In this document: positions 10,644 to 21,290 of the stretch, piece after piece | Layout of the letters: each line of letters starts with the position of its first letter | Position numbering within the stretch: the first letter of the stretch is position 1 | Origin: Skeletonema tropicum | Lineage: Eukaryota > Bacillariophyta > Thalassiosirophyceae > Thalassiosirales > Thalassiosiraceae | DNA length: 64,000 bases | Direction: 5' to 3' | NCBI GenBank assembly: GCA_037178625.1 | Contig: CM074127.1 | Location: 5,022,001-5,086,000 of the forward strand | Notes under the pieces: model-generated | Told to the model about the DNA's origin: nothing | Database searches by the model: none | The model's input: the letters and a program-made list of their open reading frames with translations, nothing else | Position numbers and translations under genes: made by a program

Positions 10644-11330
10644 TCGTGATCATTATCGTGGTTGTGCATGTCAATTGAAAGAAAAAGGTTGTGCTCACGA
10701 ACACATCTCTATCCTTGCCGGTATCGGCATCGCATGATCCCATAGCCATATTTGTATAGCCATAGCTAGCCATAGCCATAGCAATACTTAGCAATTACAG
10801 TAGACAAGCATTTTCACACCCGCAGTCAACTTCAAACTTCAAACCACCTCATCATCGTACACATGCTGTGTGATACTGCTTACTCCTAAGTACTTCATAG
10901 AGTGACGCTAATAGTAATTGATGACGACTATATCTTTAATTGAGGACTACTAAGTACGAACAGAGCGAGAGGAATGAGCGCTCCCTTGAAGATTTAGTCT
11001 TATTTTTGACAAATGGTGTGCGATGCAATCGGCAATCGGTATTCTTCACCTTGAAGTGCGGTATTGGTCTCGGGAAAGGCTTCAAGAAGCATCACCACCT
11101 CTCTGGCACCGGTTCGCACTCAATTAATTTTACCTCCATCTATTCACTCCGTCATCAACGCTACTTACTAGCAAAGCAATTCGATTGCGATAATTGCGAT
11201 AGCAACCACGCTGGCAACAAAGACGAAGGCAATCAGGCGAGTGGCAACCTCCTCGGACATGATAAAAAATTTAGTAATCAGCTCCACAAACGTAAATGAA
11301 GAGTACCGCTGAGGCGTTACAATTTTGAAG
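10644..11330. other. intergenic before the HPP gene
   Basis: About 690 bp without a convincing gene. Near 10737-10790 there is an imperfect short tandem repeat based on CATAGC (CATAGCCATA motifs). A 119-codon open frame at 10940-11299 has ordinary shadow composition and no recognisable domain. Promoter and 5' UTR of the downstream gene are presumably here, but no specific element was identified. Confidence 0.5.
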
Positions 11331-13148
11331 ATGTCATCACTACCACGTGTCGAGGAGGAAGGAGGCGATCATCCTCTTCCCACCTACACAACCGACGCTT
11401 CTCTGTTCTCTGTCTCAACTAGTGGACGAACAATGGATTCAAGACCTTCCATCACCCAAAACAGCTCTCCGCATTTGGCTCATCAAGATGAAGACATTTT
11501 GGCACGTACTGTGAAAGATTGTGGTCTGCACGCCTATGGTGCAATATTTGTCGAGCTGTGGGTGCTCAGCACCGATGGAAAACGTTTGAGACGCCCGCCA
11601 GGTGGACACTGGATGGATCCGCAATTCATTCATTCAGTATCTCCGCCGAGCTTAGCTGAACAAGTGAATGAGCATGCTCAGGCATGTGCCCCAGGGGTGT
11701 CTCTTGCGGGCACGCTGTATAATGAAGTATCATCTCTGTGGCAGTGGGGAATCAACCGTAAAGTTTATTGGAGACAAATTAAATCCATGATGGACGACCC
11801 CTTTGTCCAAGATGATGGACGTCTAAAGAGTCTACATGATGATTTGGGGATAGGAATTGTGGCAACAATACCATTTTCCTATCATGGCCGAAATGGAATT
11901 GTCTTGTTCATGAGTAGGTCTTCATGCAACGTCGATCGTTTAAGATCGACGGCCAATGAAAACTTCTTGATTGCTGCTGCTGATTTGATGGGTGCTTCAT
12001 TTGCCATCAGAATACCTCGTCAAGAAGTGGCAAATATTCGAAGGGAAATGTTGCGAAATGCAATTAGGAAGTTGATGAAACTGATCAAGACGAACAAGGG
12101 AAAACGCCTCGAGAGTATTGTCTCTGACATGGAAAGCGAAGGGATGAATCCGACAAAGTCATTTGCTCATTTTATGTTCAACACATGTTCAGATGATATA
12201 AGCGACGGAGCAGAGGTTGAAGAAGCCTCGCATGCGAGCAGTAGAGGGTCTGAACGTAATCGTCGACCTGCTCGTACAATTTCAGCTTATGCATCCTCCT
12301 CTGGACTTCTTCTTCGAGATGGCTGGTCTACCTTGTCCACTGTTGCTAACAGAGTTTCAAGGCGAATTGTTAATTCCATTCGAAAATGGGAAGGTGCTAG
12401 ATTGTTAGGACCCGCTCGCATGAGTGCCAATGATTGTGTCATCATTTTTATTATGGTGACATTGACAATGTTAACCATACTGAGAGTGAATGATGCACTG
12501 GAAGACGCGAATCCAGATAATATCCACAAGTGGAATTTGAATGGAGGATGGTATGCTAGCACAGTGTGTATTGTGTTCGCATTGTCATCAGCCCCAGTTG
12601 GACAGCCTCGGCAAATAATTGCAGCGCACCTGATAAATGCAATCGTCGGGCTAGCATTCCAGCAGATACCGACAACGCCTGGAATATTCCATTTTAGTGA
12701 CTTCGCCAAAATGGAACCCGGTGAAAGGGCAGGATTGCCTTTGTTCTGGAAAGAGTCATTCGCGGTAGGGGTTGGGGTAGCTGCCCAGGCTTGGCTGGGT
12801 GTAATACACCCGCCTGCAACTGGACTGGCGTTTTCATATGCACAGTCGGACCGGTATAGTCTTAGCAACTTAGTCGTGGTCATCCTCGCCGACTTCATAT
12901 TGATTGCGCTGGCAACACTTTTATTGAATCTCCAGAAGAACAAACAGTATCCTCTGTTTTGGTTAGGCTTGACATGGAAATACCCCAGTGGGAAAACACA
13001 CCATTTTGCAAACAAAACACTTGAAACCACAGCAGCTCTTTCCGAAAGAATAGTAAGGAGGAGAAAGTCTGAAGCCAAAATGCCACAGGACCACATAATA
13101 ACTTCAACTTCGACGGCAGCTGATTCCAGCGGGGTTGAGAATGTGTAG
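11331..13148 (+). CDS. HPP-family membrane protein with N-terminal GAF-like region
   Basis: A protein of 605 residues counted from the ATG at 11331; the frame opens slightly earlier only at TTG. The C-terminal 240 residues are an HPP-type membrane domain with about five hydrophobic segments (roughly 368-386, 406-422, 427-445, 476-503, 515-535) and the family hallmark H493-P494-P495 in GVIHPPATGLAF. In plants and cyanobacteria some HPP proteins transport nitrite across the chloroplast or plasma membrane, so an anion transport role is plausible. Residues about 60-230 are soluble and look like a GAF-type sensor fold (AIFVELWVLSTDG, GIGIVATIPF, GIVLFMSR), which is a sequence-style inference. A charged linker of about 130 residues joins the parts. 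No clear plastid presequence is seen. The gene converges on the ATPase gene, with 64 bp between stop codons. Confidence 0.82.
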   Translation: MSSLPRVEEEGGDHPLPTYTTDASLFSVSTSGRTMDSRPSITQNSSPHLAHQDEDILARTVKDCGLHAYGAIFVELWVLSTDGKRLRRPPGGHWMDPQFIHSVSPPSLAEQVNEHAQACAPGVSLAGTLYNEVSSLWQWGINRKVYWRQIKSMMDDPFVQDDGRLKSLHDDLGIGIVATIPFSYHGRNGIVLFMSRSSCNVDRLRSTANENFLIAAADLMGASFAIRIPRQEVANIRREMLRNAIRKLMKLIKTNKGKRLESIVSDMESEGMNPTKSFAHFMFNTCSDDISDGAEVEEASHASSRGSERNRRPARTISAYASSSGLLLRDGWSTLSTVANRVSRRIVNSIRKWEGARLLGPARMSANDCVIIFIMVTLTMLTILRVNDALEDANPDNIHKWNLNGGWYASTVCIVFALSSAPVGQPRQIIAAHLINAIVGLAFQQIPTTPGIFHFSDFAKMEPGERAGLPLFWKESFAVGVGVAAQAWLGVIHPPATGLAFSYAQSDRYSLSNLVVVILADFILIALATLLLNLQKNKQYPLFWLGLTWKYPSGKTHHFANKTLETTAALSERIVRRRKSEAKMPQDHIITSTSTAADSSGVENV

Positions 13149-13212
13149 ATAAGACTAAAGCAAGACACATGAATATGATGTAGCAAAGAAGATTAACATT
13201 AAAAATTACATG

Positions 13213-16200
13213 CTAATATCCAAAACTTCGCTCAATCCAGCCCTTCCCTCGAATTTTCTGACCACTGATCGGATCTACACTCTCCGATGAAGTCACTCTC
13301 ATCACGGCTTTTCTCGCTTCATCAAAGCAAAAAATGAGGATTGCAAATGGAATAGCTGGGAAGAAATGAACAAGTCGCAGATTTCTAGTTCCCAAGCCCA
13401 CGTTGAGTGGCTTGCAATAGCAAAGAAACAATACCAGCAACACTTCAGTGCCGATCCCAAAGAGCATAAAAGTGTTGCGCATCCCTTGGCTTTTAATGCT
13501 CAGCCAGCGTGTTTTGCAAACGAGTAAGCCAGCAATTTGTCCAATGACGATTGATACGAAGAAAGCCCCCTGAGAATGTTTCAATGCCTCATGAGCAGTC
13601 TCCTGAGACCCAATGTTAATGCATTGTTGATATTTGGCAGTGCTCGTCCCAGGAGTTTCAGCTTGAAATTGCGCAAAGGAAGATACTTGGCTCGTATTAG
13701 GATTCAACGCATCACTGCCTGGCCAGTAGCAATAACCTTCACACATGAACGAGCACGACTCAGAGTGCTCTTCGAAGGTCCCGCATACATTCCCATCCGA
13801 GTTGCAAAATGGAAGAGTTTCAGCCGCATCCGTCAATCGGCCACAAGATTTTTCGTTCAAACCCATACAATAAAAGGTCTGAAAACGATTATTTGGATAG
13901 GCAATGTTATTCTCCAAGTCATATTGATTGACTCTTGCACAACTGTCTGAAAGGGTCTCACTGCCTTGTCCATTACAATAGAGGGCGTCATCGTAAAGAT
14001 TGCTAGTCATCTGAGTCTGGGCAGAGCAATCTGTACTAAATCTGGATGGATCAGCATTGAGTGCAACTGCTGGAACCTCGATACCTCTGACAATGGCACT
14101 TCCACTCGGATTACAAAATTGATTGTCACAACTCGGATCAGACGTTTGCTCACAGAGAGACCACAAACCTGCAGCCCTACCACGAAAGTATGTATTCGTG
14201 CTCTGCGCGAAATTACCTCCCTTGTTGACATCATTTGTGTTGTGGAATAGCATCGAATCATCCCAGTACGAGCTTGTCCTTCCTCGCCAAGGCACGTACT
14301 CAAAAAAGTGATTCTGCTCCATGGCTTCGTACGATTCAATTGTTGCTGTGTGCTTTCCGTTTGTTTGATCGGTATATGATTCTGAGTTTCGAAAGTCAAA
14401 CTCTGTTGGATTCCCATCCGAGGCAAAGTTATTGTATGCATAGCCGCAATTGACCACCTCGCCATTATATCCTTCAAACCAGAATGGATACTCTCTTGTG
14501 GGTGGATCTACGGAAGGATTGAGAGCCTCATTGATGTCTCCAGCTAGATTCACATAATGCCCTCCACTAAACTTGCAAAACAATGGCTGATGGCCCCATG
14601 CGTCACTGTTTCCTCTATTGAATAGAATTTGTGGCTTGTATCCATAGTCATTCATCACAACCATGTACGTAAAGAAGCCTGCAAGCGCCTGAATCATACC
14701 AATATATAAGTAAGAATATTGAATCATAGCTGGTGTGACAAGGCGGTCGCCCTTCGTACGCGGCTTACGTTGCATAATGTTTGCCTCAGGCTGTTCACTT
14801 GCCATCGAGATCGCTGGGATCATGTCTGTTCCAAGGTCGATAGCCAAGATCAAGAATGTTGTCAGGGGCAATGGGATGGCAAAGATGATGAATGCAAGGA
14901 ATGGCGTGATTTCGGGAATGTTGCTTTGTATAGTGTAGGCAATACTCTTCTTGAGGTTATCAAAGATGAGTCGCCCCTCCTCGACACCATTCACAATGGA
15001 TGCAAAGTTGTCATCTAGAAGAATCATATCTGCAGCTTGCTTGGAAACCTCGCTTCCTGAAATGCCCATGGCTATGCCAATGTCAGCCTTCTTTATCGCG
15101 GGACTGTCATTGACACCATCTCCTGTTACTGCCACGATATGCCCGAGGCGTTGGCAGTTCTCGACGATGATTAATTTTTGCTGAGGAGATGTACGCGCAA
15201 AGACAATCGCACGATGATTCAAAATAAAGTCCCAATCGCTTTCTTTCATATCAGGCGATAACTCGCTACCTGCCACAACTATCGCCTCAGCTGATTCTGG
15301 GTTCTCATAGTCAGCTGATCCAAACGTACGTCCAAACTTCAAATTATCTTTGATCATGTCTCCTCGCGTCTTGCTCCAGAGGATACCGCATTTGAATGCT
15401 ATTGCTTGAGCTGTCACAGGATGATCACCTGGAAAGAAGAGAATTGTGAGTCTATGAGCATTTGAGCCAAGTGCGAGTGCTAACGAGAGTGTTACAAACA
15501 GGACTTACCCGTTACCATGATCACCTTGATACCGGCCGTTTGACATCGTTTCACAGCTCCCGGAACAGCTGGGCGTGGAGGATCAATGAGTGCACACATC
15601 CCGAGAAAGACGAGACCACCTGTGGATTTGGGATTCTGTGTCTTGTTATGACTGTCGATAATAACATCACTAGGAGCATCTCCGATCGGGAAATTGCAGC
15701 TGTAAAACTCATCACTCTCTGTAGCGTACTTGTATTCATTGTTGTAAACATTTGAATCAAGCTCCTTTTCAGCAAACCCCAGACAACGCAGCCCATTCGC
15801 CGAAAGTACTTCTTGTTGGCGTGTGATGTTAGTTTTTTCAGCTTCATCAAGCTCAATTATCTCTCCACCGATAACAGCATGTGTACATCTATCAAGGATG
15901 CGCTCAGGAGCACCCTTCATCAAAACAATGTGCTTGCCAGATGATGAATTTTCGTGCACGTGCACCTGATACTTGTTCTTGGAGTTGAATGGGATGGTGT
16001 ACTTTACGGGATAGGACGATCGGATGCTGTCTACATCGTACTCATCACACGGAGTGCTTGATTCGCTTTGAACCAATTTTATCATTGCACATTCGCTGGC
16101 ATTCCCAACTGGCTTCCAGTTGTAAGTTTCAATCGTCGATCCATCTCCTTGCGTCACCACTCCTTTGAATGGGATAGAGATGGGATTGCCAAATTCATCA

Positions 16201-17612
16201 AGCTCCTTCGTCTCACCATCATCTTTGAGTTGCCACTTGGAGCCCTCGGTAAAGGTTGCAACGTTACAAAGAGCAGCACAGCGCAGCAGCTTCTGGAAAC
16301 AGACATTTGTTATATCATAAGTCTTCTTTCCTCCCGTGAACGAAGATGGTGCATCCTCAGTGATGAATGTATTGGCATCTCCATACACCACCTGTGCCAC
16401 CGTCATTATATTCATAGTCAACGTCCCAGTTTTGTCCGAACATATACAAGAAGTTGATCCAAGCGTCTCCACTCCCTCAAGATTCTTTACTAGGACCTTC
16501 TTTGCATGCATCCGCTTTGCAGTCAATGTAAGACACACCGTAACAGTCGCTAATAATCCTTCCGGAACATTCGCAACGATGATACCGATCATAAATACCT
16601 GATGCGCCAAAAAGATAGGCTACATGTGAGATTCATCTTCACTTCGAAGACATAAACATTCACAAGCAGTACTCACCAGATTTTCAATGTAGGGCGTTCC
16701 AATACCGATATTGAGCAAGAAGAAAGAGAACCCAAGGAATAGTGCAATTCCCGAAATGATTAGAATGAAGTGATGTATCTCCTTGTTGATAGGCGTCTGC
16801 TCCTTCTTGGTACTCATTGCCAACGCAGCTACCCTCCCCATGACTGTTCTATCTCCCGTTTCAATCACAATTGCCTTGCAACTTCCCTCAGGCGCAAGTG
16901 TCCCAAAAAAACACAGATTCTGTGTTTCCAATGGATCATCATGGGTGCACACACTAGATCGCTTTTGTGGCTCACTCTCTCCCGTGAGAGCAGCATTATC
17001 CACCTGAAAGTTGTCAGAACACTCCAAGACTCGGATATCGGCCGGTATGAGATCTCCTGCCTCCACAAAGACGACATCTCCAGGAACAATCCGTGTCGAA
17101 ATAATCTCATCAGTCGTTCCATCCCTCAACACCTTCACCTTGGGAGGGAGCATACTCTTAAAGCTATTCATGAGTGATTCCGATTTGGAATTCTGAACAA
17201 AGGAGAAAATTCCCGTCACAACCACAACAACTACCAGTACAATACCGAGAAAAAGATGATCTTCCGATCCATCAATGGAATACCCAATGAAACACAATAA
17301 AGCTCCACCCCAAAGTAACAATGAAAAGAAGCCGCTAAGCTCCTTTAAGAATTTAATCCAAGCAGGAGTTTGTTTTGATGGAGTGAGCATATTCATCCCA
17401 TGCGTTTCTAATCGTTGTTTGGCATCATCCGAATTGAGACCAGTGTGTGGATTGACGTTGAGACGTGACGATGATGTTAATTCCTCGAGAGATTCCTTGT
17501 GTGCAGTGACTTGAACATTGCGTTTTAGATCGTCATTATTCGGTTTTGTTTCATTATTAGTATTGGCCACAGAGCGTTGCTTTCTTGAGAAGAATAAATT
17601 TTTCATGGTCAT
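13213..17612 (-). CDS. Na+/K+-ATPase alpha-like P-type ATPase (intact copy)
   Basis: A three-exon gene: exon 1 17612-16677, exon 2 16619-15509, exon 3 15428-13213, with GT-AG introns of 57 and 80 bp. The joined frame is 1420 residues. Type IIC P-ATPase motifs are complete: LTGES (actuator), [13 protein letters not shown] (M4), phosphorylated D374 in [14 protein letters not shown] (nucleotide binding), [10 protein letters not shown], and [14 protein letters not shown] (M6). These match animal Na+/K+ pumps rather than plant or fungal Na+ pumps. The C-terminus, GWIERSFGY, resembles the animal tail. The family is normally about 1020 residues; the excess lies between M7 and M8, where about 355 residues (about 945-1299) with at least 16 cysteines replace a short loop. 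This loop faces outside and binds the beta subunit in animals. The start is the first ATG; the frame is open upstream only from TTG at 17663. Confidence 0.92.
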
Positions 17613-17844
17613 GGTGGAGGAGGAGAAGAAAGAGGAACCAACCGATCTCGAGAGAATGTCCAACCCCGACCACAGACGATGTCGGCGTTTCTTCTATTCG
17701 AAGCTACTCAGTCTCTCTTGGATGGCCGTTATTATCTCCATCTCCAAGCCCAGCAAGCAGTTCGAAATCCAGCGCCATGCTCTTTTTTTGAAGACGGCGC
17801 AAACCCAAACCTCCTTTCGTTGTCATTTTAAAATCTCATTCAAT

Positions 17845-18245
17845 AAGCTACTACTACCACGATCTTTGTTTCTGCGGCCCCAAGCATCAATAAAATATCA
17901 GCACTTGTTTCCCAGCCCACAACCTCCCACAACCCAGGCAGGCTGCTCTACTGGTTCCCGCTAGCGTGCTCTACTCCAACATGAGGATATATATAGGCCA
18001 TACTGATACTGGGCCCTGGGCTTGCTTTAATAGTATTTGGCAGTCGGCAGAATCTTTCGCGCCACACGTGTCATGTGTATCATTAATTTTCAAAACCGCT
18101 TCAGCCAGGTTTGCATTCGCACGCATACATCGAAATTCGCATCGAAATTCGCAACTCAACACACCAACACACTTGCTCACGTCACTATTTTTTTATGGTA
18201 GCAAGTTAGAGCCGCTTCGTGCAAGTTCGTTCTCATTCCAAAAAA
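17845..18245 (-). promoter_or_regulatory. upstream region shared by ATPase and neighbour
   Basis: Read along the minus strand, this segment lies 230-630 bp upstream of the ATPase start and is clearly homologous to 19841-20135, which lies directly upstream of the next minus-strand reading frame (start 19827). Shared blocks, given on the plus strand, include ACGATCTTTGTTTCTGCGGC, CAATAAAATATCAGCAC, TTTCCCAGCCCACAAC, TTGGCAGTCGGCAGAA, CACACGTGTCATGTGT, doubled GAAATTCGCATC motifs, and CTCAACACACCAACACAC. The 17845-18245 version contains extra segments. The same pair exists in arm 2. Duplicated 5' flanking or promoter DNA is the simplest reading; actual promoter activity is untested. Confidence 0.6.
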
Positions 18246-18391
18246 CAAGCAAGGTACGTTCGTTGTCATTCTTTCGAACAAAGTAATCCAACTTATCTAA
18301 CATAGTGTATTATATAGACTTTGAATGGACCATATTTTTTGTTTTTGATCTTCGTAAGATTAAGATCAATTGCTTCTGCTTCATACCAAAT

Positions 18392-19827
18392 CTAACAATC
18401 TCTGTGTCTGTGGCAAATTACCCGACTTGACGTCTTCCACCTCACTTGCATCCAAGAGAGCCTGATCATAGCGTTTCCCCATAGAATGACTGCATGTTTT
18501 GCAATATGCCTTTCCGTTTGAACTTCTACAAAATAATTTTGATTTTGGCATACCTCGCAATCGCGCATTTGTGAGCCGTGGTGGCCATCTTGCGTACGCA
18601 GAATGACTCTAGGATTGACTTCCTTACGGTCAATACAAGGTATGCACACCCAGTGTGAGTCAAATTCCCTGCCTGCGGCACTTGCCATTTTGTGTCTTCT
18701 TGCAGCAGCTGAAGTTCAGGCTGAAGCTGAATCTGAATTATCACTACCCCTCCATGCGCTTGATAGCTTCTTCCTCATCCTTCGTCAATGGTAGGCAATT
18801 CTCTTTCTTCTCCAGAGTTTTCTTCCATTTTTTCTAACCCTCCTCCATGCGCTTGATAGCTTCCTTAAGTTGTTTGGGAGTAGCATTCTCACACCACATA
18901 TCTGAAATGGATTTTTTTGGTCACGAAGCAGCTGCTTCTGTCCCACCGTGTCATCTTGTGTCTGCCTGATCGAATCATCAGCATCTCAGTTTTGAAGTTT
19001 CGGGGGAGCCCAAGCAGTCCTGAATAGATGTGTGCTGTTTTCGTGTCCATGTAGCATAAGTGGGCGTCTTCGTACTTAGCAAGTTGCTTTCCAGCCGCCA
19101 AGAAGTTTTGCGCATGCACTAGACTACCACAATGTTCAAGGAGAGAATTAGTCTGGCATGGAGGGTATCCCAGTTCCTTGTAAGCATCATATGAGTACAG
19201 CAAGCTTGCAATTGCAATGTTTTCCCATCAACTTTGTCACCAAGCAAGCCTTAACGATCTTCAGCATTTGGGAGAAGCGACATCGCGACCAAATTGGTAC
19301 TTGCAGCATGACAAATCGTGTTGTTTGACCAAGAACGTCACTTGGAGGCTTCTTTGCATTCGAATTCTTCTTTCGCTCCTCCTTATCGATTACAATTGGA
19401 TAGAGATAGAAGTCAGAGAGACACAGACACACATCTGCGAATCGAATTCTAGTGGCAAACTCATTTCTCTATACTTCGTACCATGTTTGTCGCATAAAAG
19501 CCAAGTTGGAAACGTCACACAAAGTTCTGAGTTGCAAGGGCTATCATCGATCTTGTTGTAAGGACACTCCTGTCGTTTATGACCCTTCACCTTCACCGCC
19601 CAGTGTTGAAGGATTTGCAGCTCTACATTCAAATTGAGCGGCTGACCCAAATTAGCAGAACCCTCTCCAAAAGCAGCTTCGATACTTTTACCAGCCTTCT
19701 TTCTGAAAGCCTTGTATTCAGATATGATCCACTCAGCGACTGCTTTCGGATTGTCTGGCATCACAAGTTCAGATTGAATATCCCACATCAACTGAATTTT
19801 GTCATTTGCATTTGGAATCTTGTTCAT
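18392..19827 (-). pseudogene. degenerate gene of unknown family (arm 1)
   Basis: The minus strand holds consecutive open stretches that look like one decayed coding region. 19827-19390 (145 codons, MNKIPNANDKIQLMWDIQ) contains CPYNK...CNSELC and TWLLCDKHG, which look like zinc ligands. It then shifts frame into 19432-19187 (KEERKKNSNAKKPP), then 19203-18889 (YDAYKELGYPPC, LCYMDTKTAHIYSGLLG), and finally a CIPCID...CEVCQNQNYF block near 18640-18500. No single frame spans the region and no intron consensus obviously repairs it. I do not recognise the family. Its 5' flank resembles that of the ATPase gene. A multi-exon gene with unusual splice sites is an alternative. Confidence 0.4.
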
Positions 19828-19840
19828 TCATCATAATCAT

Positions 19841-20135
19841 AAGCTACTCTACGTCTACGATCTTTGTTTCTGCGGCCCTAAGCTTCAATAAAATATCAGC
19901 ACACTTGTTTCCCAGCCCACAACCCAGGCAGGCTAAACAATTCTCTCTACTCTAATGATGAGGATTTAGGCTGTGCTTTTGGCAGTCGGCAGAAAATCTT
20001 TCGCACCACACGTGTCATGTGTGTCATTTTCAAAACCGCTCCAGGTTTACATTCGCATCGAAATTCGCATCAAAATTCGCATCTCAACACACCAACACAC
20101 TCGCAAAATAGGCAAGTTCGAGCATTCGTTCTCAT
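19841..20135 (-). repeat. second copy of the shared upstream segment
   Basis: A shorter homologue of 17845-18245 in the same orientation, ending 14 bp from the start codon of the degenerate reading frame at 19827. It keeps the GTTTCTGCGGCCC, TTTCCCAGCCCACAACCC, CACACGTGTCATGTGTG and GAAATTCGCATC blocks but lacks the segment with TATATATAGGCC found in the other copy. Confidence 0.75.
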
Positions 20136-20239
20136 CCCAACAAGATTAACACCCTGCCTCGCGCTGCTTACCCTTTTATCCTCTACTTATCTGCTCCCTT
20201 TCCTTGCAAAGAGCACGTCCCTATCTCGGGTGGGCTAGC

Positions 20240-20262
20240 GGACCAGCAAGCCGAGCTGGTCC
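20240..20262. other. 8-bp hairpin, conserved in both arms
   Basis: GGACCAGC and GCTGGTCC form a perfect 8-bp stem with a 7-nt loop (AAGCCGA). The reverse-complement copy sits at 39269-39291 in arm 2. It lies about 100 bp beyond the shared upstream segment. Function unknown. Confidence 0.65.
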
Positions 20263-20865
20263 GGTCTAGTAAAATCCCATAACTTAGAAAATTACTCAAC
20301 ATTCCTAAATACAATACATACGCGAATCGATCGATGAGAATGCGCCAACTGACATGCCAACCCGGGTCTAATCCCAACTTGAGAGTGGTTCATCGGATCA
20401 TATCGGGTGTTTACCAGCGGATACGCTCTATTTCCAAGCCGATGAAAAGCTGTTCTTCTTCTTTGGGAGTTTACAAAGGGGGCTGGATACTGCTACTTTT
20501 GCGCATCAGCGGTTCGGATGTGGGTTGGCACGTCATGTGTTGACATGTTGGCACGCCATCATCCCTCTTTCAGGACAAAGGTATTTTGATTCTCCCTCCC
20601 CCCCGCGCCTGCTTCTTATGTGTCATGGATGGCATGATGTAGTGGTCATCATGGGTAGCTTGGAGATCACTTCTTCAGTCTTCACCTACCTCATAAATCT
20701 TGTTCCACATTGATGTGATCATCAAAATATTTTATCAAGAGGTGAGTGGTGTATGGTGGAGTTATGATGATGAAAGGGGTGGGGCTGGTGGCTGATGTGG
20801 TGTGGTGTTGGTGTGTGGCTGCTGGAGGTAGATGTAGATGTGATGATGGTTGGGTGGGCCATGAT

Positions 20866-21024
20866 GATGATGATGATGATGATGATGATGGGGCAATGGC
20901 AATGGCAATGGCAATGGCGTGACCATTACAGACATGATGATTATGGATGTGCTGGATGAGATTAAGATGATGATGCGGGATGAGGGAGATTAGATATGAT
21001 GAGCTGAGGCTGAGGCTGAGGGAG
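20866..21024. repeat. microsatellites at the inner edge of arm 1
   Basis: A run of GATGAT triplets (about 20866-20890), a GGCAAT repeat of four units (about 20892-20917), and three GCTGAG units (21003-21020) lie just inside the arm border. Arm 2 has the same order in reverse complement, but with nine CCTCAG units. Confidence 0.85.
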
Positions 21025-21290
21025 TGTCACAAGCAAATAGGACCGGTATTGATTGTGCAAATAGAGCCAGAAGAGACCACTAGGAACACGGATATCATGG
21101 TGACTAAGCTTAAGAGCTAAAGAAGTGGGCTATTCCCAAAGGTGATGAAGGAGCACCAACGTGCGACGTCATCTTGTGTGAGAGGATCAATCACGGGTTC
21201 TCACCGTGGTTGCTACTTGACACGTGTGAACAGGAAGAATGACTGTCATAACGGTATTGGGATACCAGAAGAGAGTCATATCCTGTGACA
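21025..21290. mobile_element. 266-bp LTR-like repeat, copy 1
   Basis: Begins TGTCACAAG and ends CCTGTGACA, so the ends are TG...CA with a 7-bp inverted repeat TGTCACA. A second complete copy of exactly 266 bp lies at 31697-31962, and a third, interrupted copy starts at 26065. Copies 2 and 3 share substitutions that copy 1 lacks. It abuts inverted-repeat arm 1 exactly. No flanking direct repeat was found. An LTR (solo or paired) or a MITE-like element are both possible. Confidence 0.6.

Larger units (their letters stand above)
14386..21024. repeat. inverted duplication, arm 1 (6.6 kb)
   Basis: Its reverse complement is found at 38468-45155 with near-complete identity. The outer edge cuts the ATPase gene in exon 3, after the FDFRN codons. 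The inner edge lies in a short GCTGAG repeat followed directly by a 266-bp LTR-like element. Visible differences between arms include a 57- versus 60-bp intron, a 6-bp insertion in arm 2 exon 2, a 2-bp insertion in arm 2 exon 3, and 3 versus 9 GCTGAG units. The arms are separated by 17.4 kb. The high identity of non-coding parts implies a recent event or ongoing gene conversion, provided the assembly is correct. Confidence 0.93.

Noticed and set aside
12287..13186. 299-codon minus-strand open frame
   Set aside because: Antisense to the HPP membrane domain and biased by its codon pattern; the sense strand has the recognisable HPP motif.
14007..14477. 156-codon minus-strand frame overlapping ATPase exon 3
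   Set aside because: Alternate frame of the cysteine-rich loop on the same strand; no independent support.
17613..17663. Upstream extension of the ATPase from TTG at 17663 (and 41866 in arm 2)
   Set aside because: No ATG in the extension and the added residues are not conserved-looking; ATG at 17612 is the natural start. Similar TTG extensions of the HPP gene and MSH6 were trimmed.
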